This document shows, one piece after another, positions 27,476-37,182 of a stretch of DNA of 64,000 bases (position 1 is the first letter of the stretch; every line of letters begins with the position of its first letter). Made by a program: the position numbers and the translations under genes. The stretch comes from Vibrio xiamenensis (GTDB lineage Bacteria > Pseudomonadota > Gammaproteobacteria > Enterobacterales > Vibrionaceae). The stretch covers positions 49,250 through 113,249 of the forward strand of contig NZ_FNDD01000017.1 in assembly GCF_900100015.1 (NCBI RefSeq). The letters run 5' to 3'. The notes under the pieces were generated by a model. That model searched no databases. It was given only the letters and a program-made list of their open reading frames with translations, and was not told the DNA's origin.

Positions 27476-29083
27476 TCAATATTTGAATTGACCCACTATT
27501 TGCTCAAGCTTCGCGACATCAATACCAAGTTGCTGACCCGCTTGTCTGACCGATTCGATACTGCGCGAATTGGCTTGCGTTGCCTCAGCAATGCTCACGA
27601 TGTTTTGTTCAACACCTGCCGCAACATAACTCTGCTCTTCAGCCGACGAGGCAATCTGAATGTTCATCTGATTAATGTTTTGCACATTATCTGCAATCAC
27701 AGCTAACGACTGCTTAAGCGTATCCACCGAACTAAGCGACTGACTCGCGTAGTCGTTACCAATTTGAATCGCATCAACCGCTTGCTGAACATTGCTTTGT
27801 AAGCGTGTAACGATATCTTGAATATCTTGGCTAGAGTTTTGCGAGCGTCCGGCAAGTGAGCGTACCTCATCGGCAACCACCGCAAAGCCCCGCCCTTGCT
27901 CACCAGCCCTAGCCGCCTCAATCGCGGCATTCAACGCCAACAAATTAGTCTGCTCAGAAATGGCGATAATGACATCAAGAACTTGGCCGATGTTTTCGCT
28001 GTCTTCGCCAAGATGTTGAATCACAGTTTGCGCGCTTTGCATTCGGCTGACCAACTCGGTTAAATGCTGAGTCGTTGACTCGCTATGCTCACGCCCCTGC
28101 TCGGTTAGCGCATTGACCGATTCAGTGTCTGTTGCTGCATTGGTCGTGTATTGCGCGACTTCTCTCGCCGATACCGTCATTTCACTGACATCTTGACGGG
28201 CTTTATCCGTCACCTGACGTTGATGAACCATTTGCTTTTCAACGTCAGCAGCGGAATCTTGAAATATTTTTGCTTGTTGAGTTAGCGCTTGAGTCATGTC
28301 AGCAACGGTTTTAACCGTTGCCTGAGTTTTTTCAATAAAATTATTAATATGACGGCTGGTAATCCCCAATTCATCAGAGCGTGAATCATCGAGCCTTTTC
28401 GTCAAATCCCCTTCGCCAGTGGCGAGATCTTGGGCCATATCGGTCAATGCTTTAAGTGGTTTTAGCAGGCTTGTTTGAATCACCACATACAGCACTGCTA
28501 GCGAAGCAATAAACGCAACCGCCAGCGAATATACAGCTATCTCAATACTGCTAGTGTATTCAGTTTGATTATTGAGTAGTGTTTTAGAACGGTCCGCAGA
28601 CAACGACATCGCATGCTCTACCGAATCAGAAATCGCCTCTGCGGCTTTATCAAATTCAGCCATAATTTTGTTGCCGCTTGCTGGTCCACCCTCGATATAA
28701 GCGTGTGCCATTTTTTGACCTGTCTGGAAATATTGGTCAAGCGTTGGCGCCATTTGCTGGTAAAACTGTGCATTATCCACGTCTAATTTCGCAAGCTCCA
28801 GCAGCAGCGATTTTGCGCTTTGGTAGTTTTCGGTCGCCACATCAATCCCATCATTGAGACCATCTTGTCCACGCGTTGCACTGATGTCAGTCAGCCACTG
28901 TTGAATCTGAATCACCGCAATTTTGAGCTGATAGCTCTTTTTGACTATCGGCTCAACCGCATCAGCGATATACACCGATGTGTTATGAATTTTTGTACTC
29001 TGATATGCCAAAAACAGGGATTGAAAAATAACTCCCAGCGCCAAGACCAAAAGCGCTATAAAGAACTTTTTCTTTATCGTCAT
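27476..29083 (-). CDS. methyl-accepting chemotaxis protein
   Basis: The 535-aa chemoreceptor has TM1 at about 8-27, a helical periplasmic domain of about 155 residues (four-helix-bundle-like), and TM2 ([22 protein letters not shown]). A HAMP domain ([23 protein letters not shown]) and a signalling hairpin with [19 protein letters not shown] and [16 protein letters not shown] follow. AAGGAAG precedes the ATG. It lies next to the diguanylate cyclase on the same strand with 201 bp between, so they may be separately transcribed. The ligand is unknown. Confidence 0.93.
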   Translation of the reverse strand: MTIKKKFFIALLVLALGVIFQSLFLAYQSTKIHNTSVYIADAVEPIVKKSYQLKIAVIQIQQWLTDISATRGQDGLNDGIDVATENYQSAKSLLLELAKLDVDNAQFYQQMAPTLDQYFQTGQKMAHAYIEGGPASGNKIMAEFDKAAEAISDSVEHAMSLSADRSKTLLNNQTEYTSSIEIAVYSLAVAFIASLAVLYVVIQTSLLKPLKALTDMAQDLATGEGDLTKRLDDSRSDELGITSRHINNFIEKTQATVKTVADMTQALTQQAKIFQDSAADVEKQMVHQRQVTDKARQDVSEMTVSAREVAQYTTNAATDTESVNALTEQGREHSESTTQHLTELVSRMQSAQTVIQHLGEDSENIGQVLDVIIAISEQTNLLALNAAIEAARAGEQGRGFAVVADEVRSLAGRSQNSSQDIQDIVTRLQSNVQQAVDAIQIGNDYASQSLSSVDTLKQSLAVIADNVQNINQMNIQIASSAEEQSYVAAGVEQNIVSIAEATQANSRSIESVRQAGQQLGIDVAKLEQIVGQFKY

Positions 29084-29779
29084 TAAGACTTCCTTTTATC
29101 ACTACTAATATTATTGTTATTTTTAGGTTTTATAACGTTTAGATGACAATAAATTCAAGATGTAATTTATAAAATCAGTCTATTTTTTTAAAAGTTTGAA
29201 GTCGTATGTATTTTTTTCGAAAAAATCAATGCTATCAAATGGTAATAAATACTATTTGTACCTAAATCGTCTTATTTTTAAGAAAAAATCACCAAATTAA
29301 AATGTCATACTCAATAAGTTTCATTATTTTATGAATAGACAAAATATTGAACGAATTTAATATTACTTCCAAATAAAAAAATAGATTACCGTTATCAATT
29401 CCAAGATAACCCTCTGATAATCAAACTCAACAACCAGCATGTCACACAAGATAAAAAATAGATTAATATCAGTAATTTATATTGAAATCACGCAAATAAA
29501 GTCTCGGTAAAACAAAACCTTTATACATATATAAAATTCGCTCACTTAATTTAAAATCAAGCGTTTGCTTGCAACAATATTCGTAGCACCCAGTGAGTCT
29601 TGATGGAACGTAATTGGGCACAAACGTTTTTTCATAAAAATTCAGTTGTTGAGTTCTTGGGATAGAATCGATGCCATCACGCAAGCCAGGGTTAATAGCC
29701 ATTCGATGATTATTTTCCCATCTAGCCATTCGCTAAGCTGTATATATGCACTGCCAAATAATATATGCGGAAAAACTTT
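29084..29779. other. AT-rich stretch with one doubtful ORF
   Basis: This stretch lies upstream of the chemoreceptor. A minus-strand frame at 29469-29729 (86 codons) has no recognisable family, weak start context and AT-rich codons. It may be chance or a gene remnant tied to the decayed gene just beyond it. The rest is AT-rich DNA that includes the chemoreceptor promoter. Confidence 0.35.
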
Positions 29780-30122
29780 TTAGTCAGTGGAGCTGGCTGG
29801 AATTTCACCATTTAGCACTCCTTTAATATAAGAACCTTGTGTAGGGCAATCGTATTTCCCCTCGTAGTTTCACGAAGCACACTGCCCCATTTTTGATTGG
29901 CAGCAAAGCCAAATTGTTGTAACTCTTCAACTGAATCGCTCAGGGCTTGGACAATTTTATGTTGCGCACAAGTGCTGTGATCGGCTTACCGATTTGGTGA
30001 CGGCTTTGATGCTGGCCGAACACCGCATAATAGTCAGCTTGTTCGCGGTCAAATTCACTGTATTTGTAACTGTTATTGGCGTTGTGGACGAAAAATTTGG
30101 CGACACAACCGAGTTGAAGTAT
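29780..30122 (-). pseudogene. decayed gene remnant with two frameshifts
   Basis: Reading the minus strand, three consecutive frames give protein-like text that joins up. The first runs ILQLGCVAKFF...SEFDREQADYYAVFGQHQ. The second runs KIVQALSDSVEELQQFGFAANQKW. The third runs YEGKYDCPTQGSYIKGVLNGE...SSTD before a stop. Each segment has sensible amino-acid composition, but the joins need a shift near 29955 and another near 29880. There is no start codon region. The family is not recognised. It looks like the 3' remnant of a longer gene lost downstream of kdgK. Confidence 0.55.
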
Positions 30123-30141
30123 GTGTTATCACTAAGGGAAG

Positions 30142-30175
30142 AAAAAAGCGCTTCGGTTGTTAAGCCTTAGCGCTT
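30142..30175 (-). terminator. kdgK terminator
   Basis: AAGCGCT (30146-30152) and AGCGCTT (30169-30175) form a 7-bp stem with a 16-nt loop. On the minus strand it is followed by about six T residues. It lies about 30 bp after the kdgK stop. Confidence 0.7.
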
Positions 30176-30206
30176 ATTCGATTTTTGAGGGGAAAATGAC
30201 GTGTGA

Positions 30207-31229
30207 TTAGCGGCTTAAACGAGCATTACTGCCCTTTGACATGGCGGCGCGAATTTCGGCTTCGGTGACTAAATTCAAATCGCCGCTGACTGATAGCTTG
30301 AGCACACTTGCCGCAATCGCAAATTCAATCGTTTCTTGACCATCGAGCCCGCTCAGCAATCCATGCAGTAAGCCTGCACCAAACGCATCACCTGCTGCGA
30401 CCCCTTCCATCACATTAATATGGTGAGTCGGCGTTTCGTAGAACTTGCCATCTTGATAAAGAATGGCCATCCAATCGCTTTGTTCGACCGAATGAATATT
30501 ACGCAGTACGCTGGCTACAGTTTTACAGTTTGGATAACGCTTGGTGATTTCTTGCATGCCAACGCGGAAGTCTTCAATTTGGTCGATGCCGTGAGATAAA
30601 TCTCCGTCGAATGCCTTAATGCCGAGCATGGCTTCGAAATCTTCATCGTTGGCAATGCACACATCGACAAACGGCATCAGTTCCGCCATGACTTTTTGCG
30701 CCGTCTCTGGCTGCCACATTTTGCCGCGGTAGTTGAGATCGCACACCACTTGAATTTGGTTTGCTTGGCAATATTCAAGCCCAGCTTTTAGCGCAAGCTC
30801 TAACGATTTAGAAATCGCAGGTGTGATACCAGAAAAATAAAACACTTCAACACCATCAAGCAGCGTAGGCCAATCAAACTCTTCGGTATCTGCCGTTGCA
30901 ATCGAACTGCCAGCGCGGTCATATACAACACTGGTTGAACGTGCGCCATTGCCTTTTTCAAAGAAATACATACCAAGGCGCGGGCCACCGCGAAGTACAC
31001 GTGATGTATCAACACCAAATTTGCGTAGCGTACCAATCGCGGCTTCGCCAAGTGGATTATTTGGCAACTTGGTTAAATAACCGCTGTGGTGGCCTAGCTG
31101 AGCCAGCGATACCGCGACATTGGCCTCGGCTCCGCCATAAGCGGCCTCAAAACCGTTGGTTTGCAAAATACGTTCAAACGCGAGCGGCTTTAGACGCAGC
31201 ATCATCTCGCCAAATGTTAATGTTTTCAT
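30207..31229 (-). CDS. kdgK: 2-keto-3-deoxygluconate kinase (PfkB family)
   Basis: The 340-aa sugar kinase has the N-terminal GEMMLRLKP and YGGAEANVAVSLAQLG for substrate binding, CDLNYRGKMW in the centre, and the PfkB signature AAGDAFGAGLLHGLL with the catalytic Asp. KdgK phosphorylates KDG to KDPG for the Entner-Doudoroff aldolase in pectin, alginate and hexuronate use. AAGGATG precedes the ATG. An SDR gene lies upstream on the same strand with its own terminator, and both have the same 16-bp motif upstream. No kdgA, lyase or uronate transporter is inside this window. Confidence 0.9.
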   Translation of the reverse strand: MKTLTFGEMMLRLKPLAFERILQTNGFEAAYGGAEANVAVSLAQLGHHSGYLTKLPNNPLGEAAIGTLRKFGVDTSRVLRGGPRLGMYFFEKGNGARSTSVVYDRAGSSIATADTEEFDWPTLLDGVEVFYFSGITPAISKSLELALKAGLEYCQANQIQVVCDLNYRGKMWQPETAQKVMAELMPFVDVCIANDEDFEAMLGIKAFDGDLSHGIDQIEDFRVGMQEITKRYPNCKTVASVLRNIHSVEQSDWMAILYQDGKFYETPTHHINVMEGVAAGDAFGAGLLHGLLSGLDGQETIEFAIAASVLKLSVSGDLNLVTEAEIRAAMSKGSNARLSR

Positions 31230-31416
31230 TGAATCATCCTTTACGCATAAAAATCGGCGGCGCGCAGTGCGGCGTTATCGCTAAAAAATTCGCGCGCAGA
31301 CCTTGACCATAATTGGCTAAATCTTGGCTATGGTACAGGCTCGACAAAGTAAAAAGCTTGAGGTTCGACAAAATGCGACAAATTAATTTATAAAAACAAA
31401 CCAATAAACTAATTTA

Positions 31417-31432
31417 TTTAAAACACCGATTC
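31417..31432 (-). promoter_or_regulatory. candidate operator upstream of kdgK
   Basis: TTTAAAACACCGATTC (plus-strand text) matches 14 of 16 positions with the site upstream of the neighbouring SDR gene, in the same orientation. It lies about 190 bp before the kdgK start. It resembles the left half of the KdgR box core (AAAYRNYRTTTY). Confidence 0.4.
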
Positions 31433-31483
31433 TATTTATTAAATCTTACCAATAAAGATCAGCTACGCGCTGAATTCTAAGCA

Positions 31484-31511
31484 TAAAAATGCCCAGCACT
31501 TCGCCGGGCAT
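31484..31511 (-). terminator. terminator after the SDR gene
   Basis: ATGCCC and GGGCAT arms (31489-31494 and 31506-31511), extended by an inner GC pair, are followed on the minus strand by TTTTT. This separates the SDR transcript from kdgK. Confidence 0.7.
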
Positions 31512-31600
31512 CGATGGGTTCAATAGTTAAGAATTTTTAGCTGGTAACCATGTGAGTCCAGCGGTACTGCGCCATAGCTTGAACCAAGCTATAAATTAGA

Positions 31601-32377
31601 CTAAGCCATATATTGGCCGCCATTAATATGCAGAATTTGGCCAGTAACATAACCAGACATCGCATGCGATGCAAGGTAACCAAAGGTTGGCGCCATCTCT
31701 TCTGCACTGCCTAGACGTCCCATTGGAATACCTTGGCTGATACGCGCTTTGGCGGCGTCATCCTTATCGGCATGAAATGCGGTATCAACCGTGCCTGGCG
31801 AGACGATATTGAAACGAATGTTGTCTTTGGCGTAGGTTTTTGCCCAAGCGCGATTAATGCTGTGAAGCCAGCCTTTTGAAGCGGCATACAGTGATGCACC
31901 CGGGCCGCCACCTGAATCGGCGGCAATCGAACCGACACTGATGACCGAAGCAGACCAATTATTTTGCTGCGCCGATTGCTTTAAATATGGCAGCGTCAAA
32001 CGCACCATAGTTTGCGCCGAGCGCATGTTGAGATACGCTACATCGTCGAAAAATTGTGCGTCAATCTCTTCGGTGGTTTTACGTCCAACCAAACCGCCGA
32101 CGTTGTTAATAAGCACATCAATGCTACCAAACTTGGTAACAAAATCAGTCACAAAACGCTCACAAGCATCATCATTGGCAAAATCGACTTGGTGAAAACT
32201 GGCCGTGCCACCAAGCTGCTCGATTTCTGCAATAGTCTTCTCGATATCTTGATGCTCGCGATAAGACGTCAAAGTCACATGCGCCCCAGCCTGCGCCAAA
32301 TATTTTGCGGTCGCAAGGCCGATGCCTCCCGTTGATCCTGTAATAATCACGCGCTTGTCGCGCAAATCGTTAAACAT
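31601..32377 (-). CDS. short-chain dehydrogenase/reductase, probably in uronate catabolism
   Basis: The 258-aa classical SDR has the cofactor motif TGSTGGIG, the NNVGG strand motif, catalytic Ser in VISVGSIAAD, Tyr and Lys in YAASK, and a C-terminal GYVTGQILHINGG. The frame is open to 32401, but ATG 32377 has AAGGATG at correct spacing. It sits next to kdgK with a shared upstream motif. Reduction of a uronate-derived keto sugar (for example the alginate product DEH, or a KduD-like step) is therefore a reasonable inference; the sequence alone only proves an NAD(P)-dependent SDR. Confidence 0.88.
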   Translation of the reverse strand: MFNDLRDKRVIITGSTGGIGLATAKYLAQAGAHVTLTSYREHQDIEKTIAEIEQLGGTASFHQVDFANDDACERFVTDFVTKFGSIDVLINNVGGLVGRKTTEEIDAQFFDDVAYLNMRSAQTMVRLTLPYLKQSAQQNNWSASVISVGSIAADSGGGPGASLYAASKGWLHSINRAWAKTYAKDNIRFNIVSPGTVDTAFHADKDDAAKARISQGIPMGRLGSAEEMAPTFGYLASHAMSGYVTGQILHINGGQYMA

Positions 32378-32422
32378 GGTGTCATCCTTTGGGCTATTCA
32401 AAACAACTTCAGATTATCCAGT

Positions 32423-32438
32423 TTTAAAACACAGTTTC
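32423..32438 (-). promoter_or_regulatory. candidate KdgR-like operator upstream of the SDR gene
   Basis: TTTAAAACACAGTTTC lies about 45-60 bp upstream of the SDR start and is near-identical to the element upstream of kdgK. Extended to TTTCAAA it fits the KdgR consensus core AAAYRNYRTTTYA at 12 of 13 positions. Confidence 0.45.
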
Positions 32439-32538
32439 AAATTTAAAGTCAATTTGTATGAAATCGGCAAATTTTATATGTTTGATAACATCAAAAGTGC
32501 GATAGCTACTGGTGACATGTCACTATTAGCAAGGCATA

Positions 32539-33465
32539 TCAACCCTGCTTTATTTGTTCGGCAATATACCGCAAGCACTGTTTAGCGCTCTCACTGACGG
32601 CAGACAACTGATGAAAACCATGAACAACGCCGAAATAACGTTGGCATGTGGTTTCAACTCCAGAGGCAATCAGCAATTCGTATAACGCCTCCCCTTCATC
32701 TCGCAAAGGGTCGAATTGCGCTGTGATGATGTTGGTCGGCGGCAACCCGGTGAAATTTGCGCAAGTAAGCGGACTCAGTTCTGGGTTGTTTGCAACCTCT
32801 TGGCGCGACAGTTCGCTGGTATACATATCAAATCCTGAAAGTAGCATTCTGGCCGTAATGATATAATCGTCGCCGTTTTGCCGATAACTTTCTGAACTGC
32901 CCGTTGGGTCAAGCATTGGATAAATAAGAATTTGTTTCGAAGGTAGCCAATCTTGCTGAGCGTTCAGACGCAAACTGGTGATCAACGCCAATTGCGCACC
33001 AGCACTGTCGCCAACAAACGTAATACGATTAGTGTCAGCACCATATTTTCCGCCTAACTGCTTGATTAACGTCACTGCTTTATACACATCATCATGAGCC
33101 GCAGGATAAACATGTTCCGGCGCTAACCGATATTGGATGCAGATAACGATGCTGCCAGAGAGCTTTGCAATTTGCTTTAGCTGTTGATCGTGAGTATCAA
33201 ACCCACCACTGATAAAACAGCCACCGTGAAAATAGACGGTGATGGGCAGCGGCGCTTGCAACGTTGGTTTGAACACTTTGACCAAAATGCCATCAAGATC
33301 ATCCACCAGTACTTCTGCCATCTCGGGCCCTTCGCCGGCTAAGACACAACTGGCAACGTAGCCCTGCCGTCTTTGCTCAATATCGAGTAACGATGGGCAC
33401 GGCCGCCCGGACTCGATAAATTGCTCAACCAGAGATCGAATTCCTTGTTCAAGGGGCTGCATCAT
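32539..33465 (-). CDS. HSL-type alpha/beta-hydrolase esterase
   Basis: The 308-aa esterase/lipase of the hormone-sensitive lipase family has the oxyanion motif YFHGGCF, nucleophile serine in GDSAG, catalytic aspartate in FDPLRDEGE and histidine in VHGFHQL. The cap segment is at the N-terminus. Such enzymes hydrolyse short-chain acyl or acetyl esters. GAGGA lies 8 nt before the first ATG. No secretion signal is seen, so it should be cytoplasmic. It lies between the SDR and Fic genes on the same strand but is separated from both. Confidence 0.88.
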   Translation of the reverse strand: MMQPLEQGIRSLVEQFIESGRPCPSLLDIEQRRQGYVASCVLAGEGPEMAEVLVDDLDGILVKVFKPTLQAPLPITVYFHGGCFISGGFDTHDQQLKQIAKLSGSIVICIQYRLAPEHVYPAAHDDVYKAVTLIKQLGGKYGADTNRITFVGDSAGAQLALITSLRLNAQQDWLPSKQILIYPMLDPTGSSESYRQNGDDYIITARMLLSGFDMYTSELSRQEVANNPELSPLTCANFTGLPPTNIITAQFDPLRDEGEALYELLIASGVETTCQRYFGVVHGFHQLSAVSESAKQCLRYIAEQIKQG

Positions 33466-33540
33466 AAAAGTGTCCTCATTCCAATCAAATATCGCAAATT
33501 GTAACCTTTCAGTAAGATACTGTACATATATACAGCCACT

Positions 33541-34656
33541 CTATTTTTGCTCACTTATTGCACTGATTTGGTAACGAGTACTGCGCCCACCAGCGGCGGT
33601 TTTCGCCAAGCAACCAAGTTCGACCAGTTGGGTCAAATGGCGCGTCGCCGTTGCTCGACTGACTTTGGTTACCTTTTGGTACTGGCTGGCGTTAATGCCT
33701 TGTTCAAAATCGCCATCGAGCAGTCGATTGAGCACTTTAACTTGAGGGGCCGCAAGTTGAGTTTGGTCGATATGACGCCAAAAATTGGTTTTGCGCACAG
33801 TGCTACTGATGTCTGCGAGCACATGCTCGATGCTGTCATTAAGGGTTTGCAAGAACCAGCTCAGCCACGGCGTGATGTCCAACGTGCCTTTTTGGCTTTG
33901 CTCCAACACATCATAATAGCTGCTGCGCTTGGCAAGGATGCTCACCGACATCGCGTAAAAACGAACCGATTGCTGCTCCGACTGTGCCAGTGCTAGATCG
34001 GTCAAAAGCCTAGTGATACGGCCATTACCATCATCAAGCGGGTGCAAGGTGACAAACCATAAGTGAGTCATCGCAGCTCGCAATAATGGGTCTAGACTTT
34101 TGTCATCACGACTGTGATTAAACCAAGTGATAAAGCGTTCAAGTTCCTGCTCGAGCCCTTGTCTTGGCGGCGCTTCAAAGTGCACCACCGGACGGTCAAG
34201 CCTGCCAGACACCACTTGCATCGGCGCCTCGCCTCGCAAGCTTCCTCCAACAACCGGGTTTAATAACCCAAGCCCTGTTGGAAATAGTCGCTGGTGCCAG
34301 TTGAGAATTCTTTCCAGCGTCAGCGGCGTGTCCAAGTTGGTGATAGCATCAAGGGCGATATCGGCTAAGCCATCACTTTGCTCCGAGGTCGGATATGGCT
34401 GAGTTTCACTGATACCAAGTCGATTTGCGAGTGAGGAACGCACCGAGTAGGCGTTGAGTTTCTCTCCCTCGATAGCACTGGAATGGACGATATTGGCCAG
34501 TAACGTATCGAGAATGGTGCGCTGCTGATCACCCTCTATCGCGGTCATTTTTCCAAGTAAAACCCCTTGATTGAAGCGCACTTCACGCAGCAATGCGTTA
34601 ATATCATCACTGCTCCAATCAAAGTTAGGCCACTCAGGTTGCTGCCAGATCCACAT
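33541..34656 (-). CDS. Fic-domain AMPylase with class II inhibitory motif
   Basis: The 371-aa protein has an N-terminal DUF4172-like region, then the self-inhibitory helix S59-S-A-I-E63-G (the [S/T]xxxE[G/N] motif of class II Fic proteins). The Fic core follows, with H205-PLDDGNGR (consensus HPFxDGNGR, Leu replacing Phe). A C-terminal winged-helix region is present (NASQYQKVTKVSRATATRHL). Fic enzymes transfer AMP to target proteins; the winged helix suggests DNA binding or autoregulation. GGAG is 7 nt upstream of the ATG. No partner antitoxin gene is adjacent, as expected for the built-in inhibitory helix. Confidence 0.92.
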   Translation of the reverse strand: MWIWQQPEWPNFDWSSDDINALLREVRFNQGVLLGKMTAIEGDQQRTILDTLLANIVHSSAIEGEKLNAYSVRSSLANRLGISETQPYPTSEQSDGLADIALDAITNLDTPLTLERILNWHQRLFPTGLGLLNPVVGGSLRGEAPMQVVSGRLDRPVVHFEAPPRQGLEQELERFITWFNHSRDDKSLDPLLRAAMTHLWFVTLHPLDDGNGRITRLLTDLALAQSEQQSVRFYAMSVSILAKRSSYYDVLEQSQKGTLDITPWLSWFLQTLNDSIEHVLADISSTVRKTNFWRHIDQTQLAAPQVKVLNRLLDGDFEQGINASQYQKVTKVSRATATRHLTQLVELGCLAKTAAGGRSTRYQISAISEQK

Positions 34657-34794
34657 ATTCTACTCCACACTATTGGCTTATGAGGCAATTAGAAAAATTA
34701 TTTGCCTCATATAATGAGTCAAATATAGCAGTTTATTGCCTCACGGAATAGCTCGTTTTTATGTAGGTTAAGAAAGTGGATTTGGGTGATGGGA

Positions 34795-35404
34795 TAATTT
34801 GGTTTTATTAAGCTTTACGTTACTTTTTCAAAATAACTTAAGGCGAGTTGTATGATGCGCTAAAGCTTGTTCTGTTTTCTTAGCTGTTACGATAGCGCAC
34901 CAGTTCCTTTTGCTGGCTCAAAAGGAACCAAAAAAGCCTTGAACTCTCTGGCGTTGTTCGGCACGGTTTTACGCGTTCCCAACGCGGAAAACCTAAAAAT
35001 TCGTCCTGAATTTTTGCCTAGTAATTTGTTTTAGTTTTATCAAGCATTACGTTGCTTTTTCAAGATAACTTAAGGCGAGTTGTATGATGCGCTAAGGCTT
35101 GTTGTGTTTTCTTAGCTGTTACGATAGCGCACCAGTTCCTTTTTCTGGCTCAAAAGGAACCAAAAAAGCCTTGAATTCTCTGGCGTTGTTCGGCACGGTT
35201 TTACGCGTTCCCAACGCGGAAAACCTAAAAATTCGTCCTGAATTTTTGCCTAGTAATTTGTTTTAGTTTTATCAAGCATTACGTTGCTTTTTCAAGATAA
35301 CTTAAGGCGAGTTGTATGATGCGCTAAGGCTTGTTGTGTTTTCTTAGCTGTTACGATAGCGCACCAGTTCCTTTTGCTGGCTCAAAAGGAACCAAAAAAG
35401 CCTT
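34795..35404 (+). repeat. tandem array A of a three-hairpin repeat (period 232 bp)
   Basis: About 2.6 copies lie head to tail; GGCGAGTTGTATGATGCGCTAA recurs at 34842, 35074 and 35306. Each full unit contains three consecutive hairpins: GTTCCTTTTG/CAAAAGGAAC (first at 34903-34928), GGTTTT-CGCGTT/AACGCG-AAAACC, and AAAAATTC/GAATTTTT. The third copy is cut after the first hairpin, near the lysE 3' end. It carries no coding frame of note. It fills the gap between fic and lysE; from 34657 to 34794 I see only the fic promoter area. Confidence 0.95.
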
Positions 35405-35426
35405 GGAGTCTCTTTAAGTGACTTAA

Positions 35427-36065
35427 TTAAATCGGTAGATAATGAGCAAAAAGCATCATTCCAATCCCAATCAAAATAGCCCCTGCGACGCGTTCAATAA
35501 GATGAATCTTATTCAATAGCCGACGTTGTACCTGCTCATGACCAATAATCGCGGCGACAAGTATGTCCCATAACAACACTACCGAGAACATCCAAACACC
35601 GCAAAATACTTGTTGAATCATAGTGACATGATTACCTAGAATCACACTCATTAAACTCATGTAAAACAGAGCGTTTTTAGGGTTTAAGAGCGCAGAATTT
35701 AGTCCCAGCCACAACTGCTTCAGAGCTGATAAGCGATGCCCTCGATAACTCTCTAAGAGTTCACTGTTAGGTCCGCTTTTTAACAATTGAGCACCTAGCC
35801 AAAGCAAATAAGCACCACCAGCGAGCTCTATCACGCAGAACAAACTTGGATTATCTCGAATCCCTGTCCATCCAAATACTGCCGCAGCTATATAGATGGC
35901 ATTCCCGATTGCAACACCCAAGCAAATAAACTGGCTTCCTTTCAGATTATGACGAATAGCATGGGCAGAGATGAGAAAAAAATCTTGTCCAGGGCTTAAT
36001 AGCGCCAAGAAATGGGCAATCGCCAACGCGGGAAACGCAGCGGGCAACACAGTCGATATGAACAT
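35427..36065 (-). CDS. LysE/RhtB-family amino-acid exporter
   Basis: The 212-aa inner-membrane protein has about six TM helices. The N-terminal LALLSPGQDFFLISAHAI matches the PGPD region of LysE/RhtB exporters, and LLWLGAQLLKS and LNPKNALFYMSLM are further family signatures. The frame is open to a GTG at 36098. ATG 36065 is preferred because it starts directly before the first helix and has an AGG at good spacing. It follows the AraC-type regulator gene on the same strand with 48 bp between, so the two are probably cotranscribed. The substrate is unknown. Confidence 0.87.
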   Translation of the reverse strand: MFISTVLPAAFPALAIAHFLALLSPGQDFFLISAHAIRHNLKGSQFICLGVAIGNAIYIAAAVFGWTGIRDNPSLFCVIELAGGAYLLWLGAQLLKSGPNSELLESYRGHRLSALKQLWLGLNSALLNPKNALFYMSLMSVILGNHVTMIQQVFCGVWMFSVVLLWDILVAAIIGHEQVQRRLLNKIHLIERVAGAILIGIGMMLFAHYLPI

Positions 36066-36113
36066 GAAAGAACCTATAGCCGAAAATTGGGCTTGCACTA
36101 TAGGAAATAGAGA

Positions 36114-36941
36114 TTAGAAGTTATTGTCGAAAATTGACGTTAGGTGTTGATATTGTCTTGGTGTGCATGCTGCATAATTAACAAAAGCTCGATGTAACTG
36201 GCTTTGATCTGAAAAGCCAACTTCAATCGCAACATCGACAATATTGATTCCCGATTTCAATAGCAGCTTTGCTTTCTCAATGCGGTGATTATTCACAAAG
36301 GCCTTCGGAGTAATGCCAAAATGTTGCTTGAAATGCCGAATCAACCCTTCCTGACTTCTATCCAATTCCAGTGCGAGATCTTTAAGTGAAGGAGGATTGG
36401 TGATATCGGCTAGTAAACGTTTTTTAAGCGTTGCACACAAAGTATCTGACGCCTCAACTCTTTGTGGTGAACAGTGTCCACAGATTAACTCGAACAGCAA
36501 AGATTCAACTTTCAAAGCCTGTTCTGGGCGTTCATTCTCTATTAACTCGTTGAGTAACACGCTGAGCGCCAATGTTTTAGATGCGGAAACGAGCCGAATA
36601 TCACAAACAAACTTGTCAACCGAATACCCATATAAAGCGGATAAAATGTCGCAGCACCATTGATTATCAAGATAGAGCATTAGATAGCTACGCGGATGAT
36701 TGCGAACTGGATTACAAGCATGCACTTTATGGGGTTGAATAAATACGCCGGAAGCTTGATTTAAAATTAACGTTTCGCCATCCATGGACAAACATGTTGT
36801 CCCTTGCATTATTAGCCCTAGTGATAACTCGGAATGCGAATGCTGCTTATAGCTTTGACGACTATGGAATGTTGAGCGAACCGTCAGATAAGGTAACTGT
36901 TTACTGCTCCAAAAACTTTGATTAATATTTCGAACCGTCAT
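36114..36941 (-). CDS. AraC-family transcriptional regulator
   Basis: The 275-aa protein has an N-terminal cupin-like sensing domain (QHSHSELSLGLIMQGT, IQPHKVHACNP). The C-terminal double helix-turn-helix has SLKDLALELDRSQEGLIRHFKQHFGITPKAF and the second-HTH signature VAIEVGFSDQSQLHRAF with TPRQY. It lies directly upstream of lysE on the same strand. AraC-LysE pairs usually sense the amino acid that the exporter removes; this is inference from context. Confidence 0.92.
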   Translation of the reverse strand: MTVRNINQSFWSSKQLPYLTVRSTFHSRQSYKQHSHSELSLGLIMQGTTCLSMDGETLILNQASGVFIQPHKVHACNPVRNHPRSYLMLYLDNQWCCDILSALYGYSVDKFVCDIRLVSASKTLALSVLLNELIENERPEQALKVESLLFELICGHCSPQRVEASDTLCATLKKRLLADITNPPSLKDLALELDRSQEGLIRHFKQHFGITPKAFVNNHRIEKAKLLLKSGINIVDVAIEVGFSDQSQLHRAFVNYAACTPRQYQHLTSIFDNNF

Positions 36942-37088
36942 GCTCTTCGTATGCTCCCAATCCTTTGTTCGCGTGTGTTGATTAGTCAGTGCAATGGCAC
37001 AAAGAGAATTTTAGGAATTTAACCTAAATGGCCAGAAACAACTAGACGCTATCGAACGCAAATCCATATTTTGTTGCGGAAGCATGAA

Positions 37089-37117
37089 ATACCACCCTAT
37101 TACTGGGCGGTATTTTT
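37089..37117 (-). terminator. hairpin after the nicotinamidase gene
   Basis: ATACCACCC and GGGCGGTAT arms pair with one mismatch on the plus strand, which becomes a G-U pair on the minus strand. The minus side is followed by TTT. It probably ends the pncA transcript. Confidence 0.55.
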
Positions 37118-37182
37118 ACATCATTTTGGTGCACTCATTAGACGTGTGTTGCCCTTTTATTGAGCAAAACCGTTTGAAAAGT

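Noticed and set aside
29469..29729. 86-codon minus-strand frame
   Set aside because: No recognisable motif, poor start context and AT-rich composition; kept only as a note for the gene-poor stretch.
34795..35404. CRISPR array or integron attC (VCR) cassette array
   Set aside because: Units are about 232 bp without short spacers, and they lack the attC core sites and cassette ORFs. Three fixed hairpins per unit fit a dispersed repeat family better.
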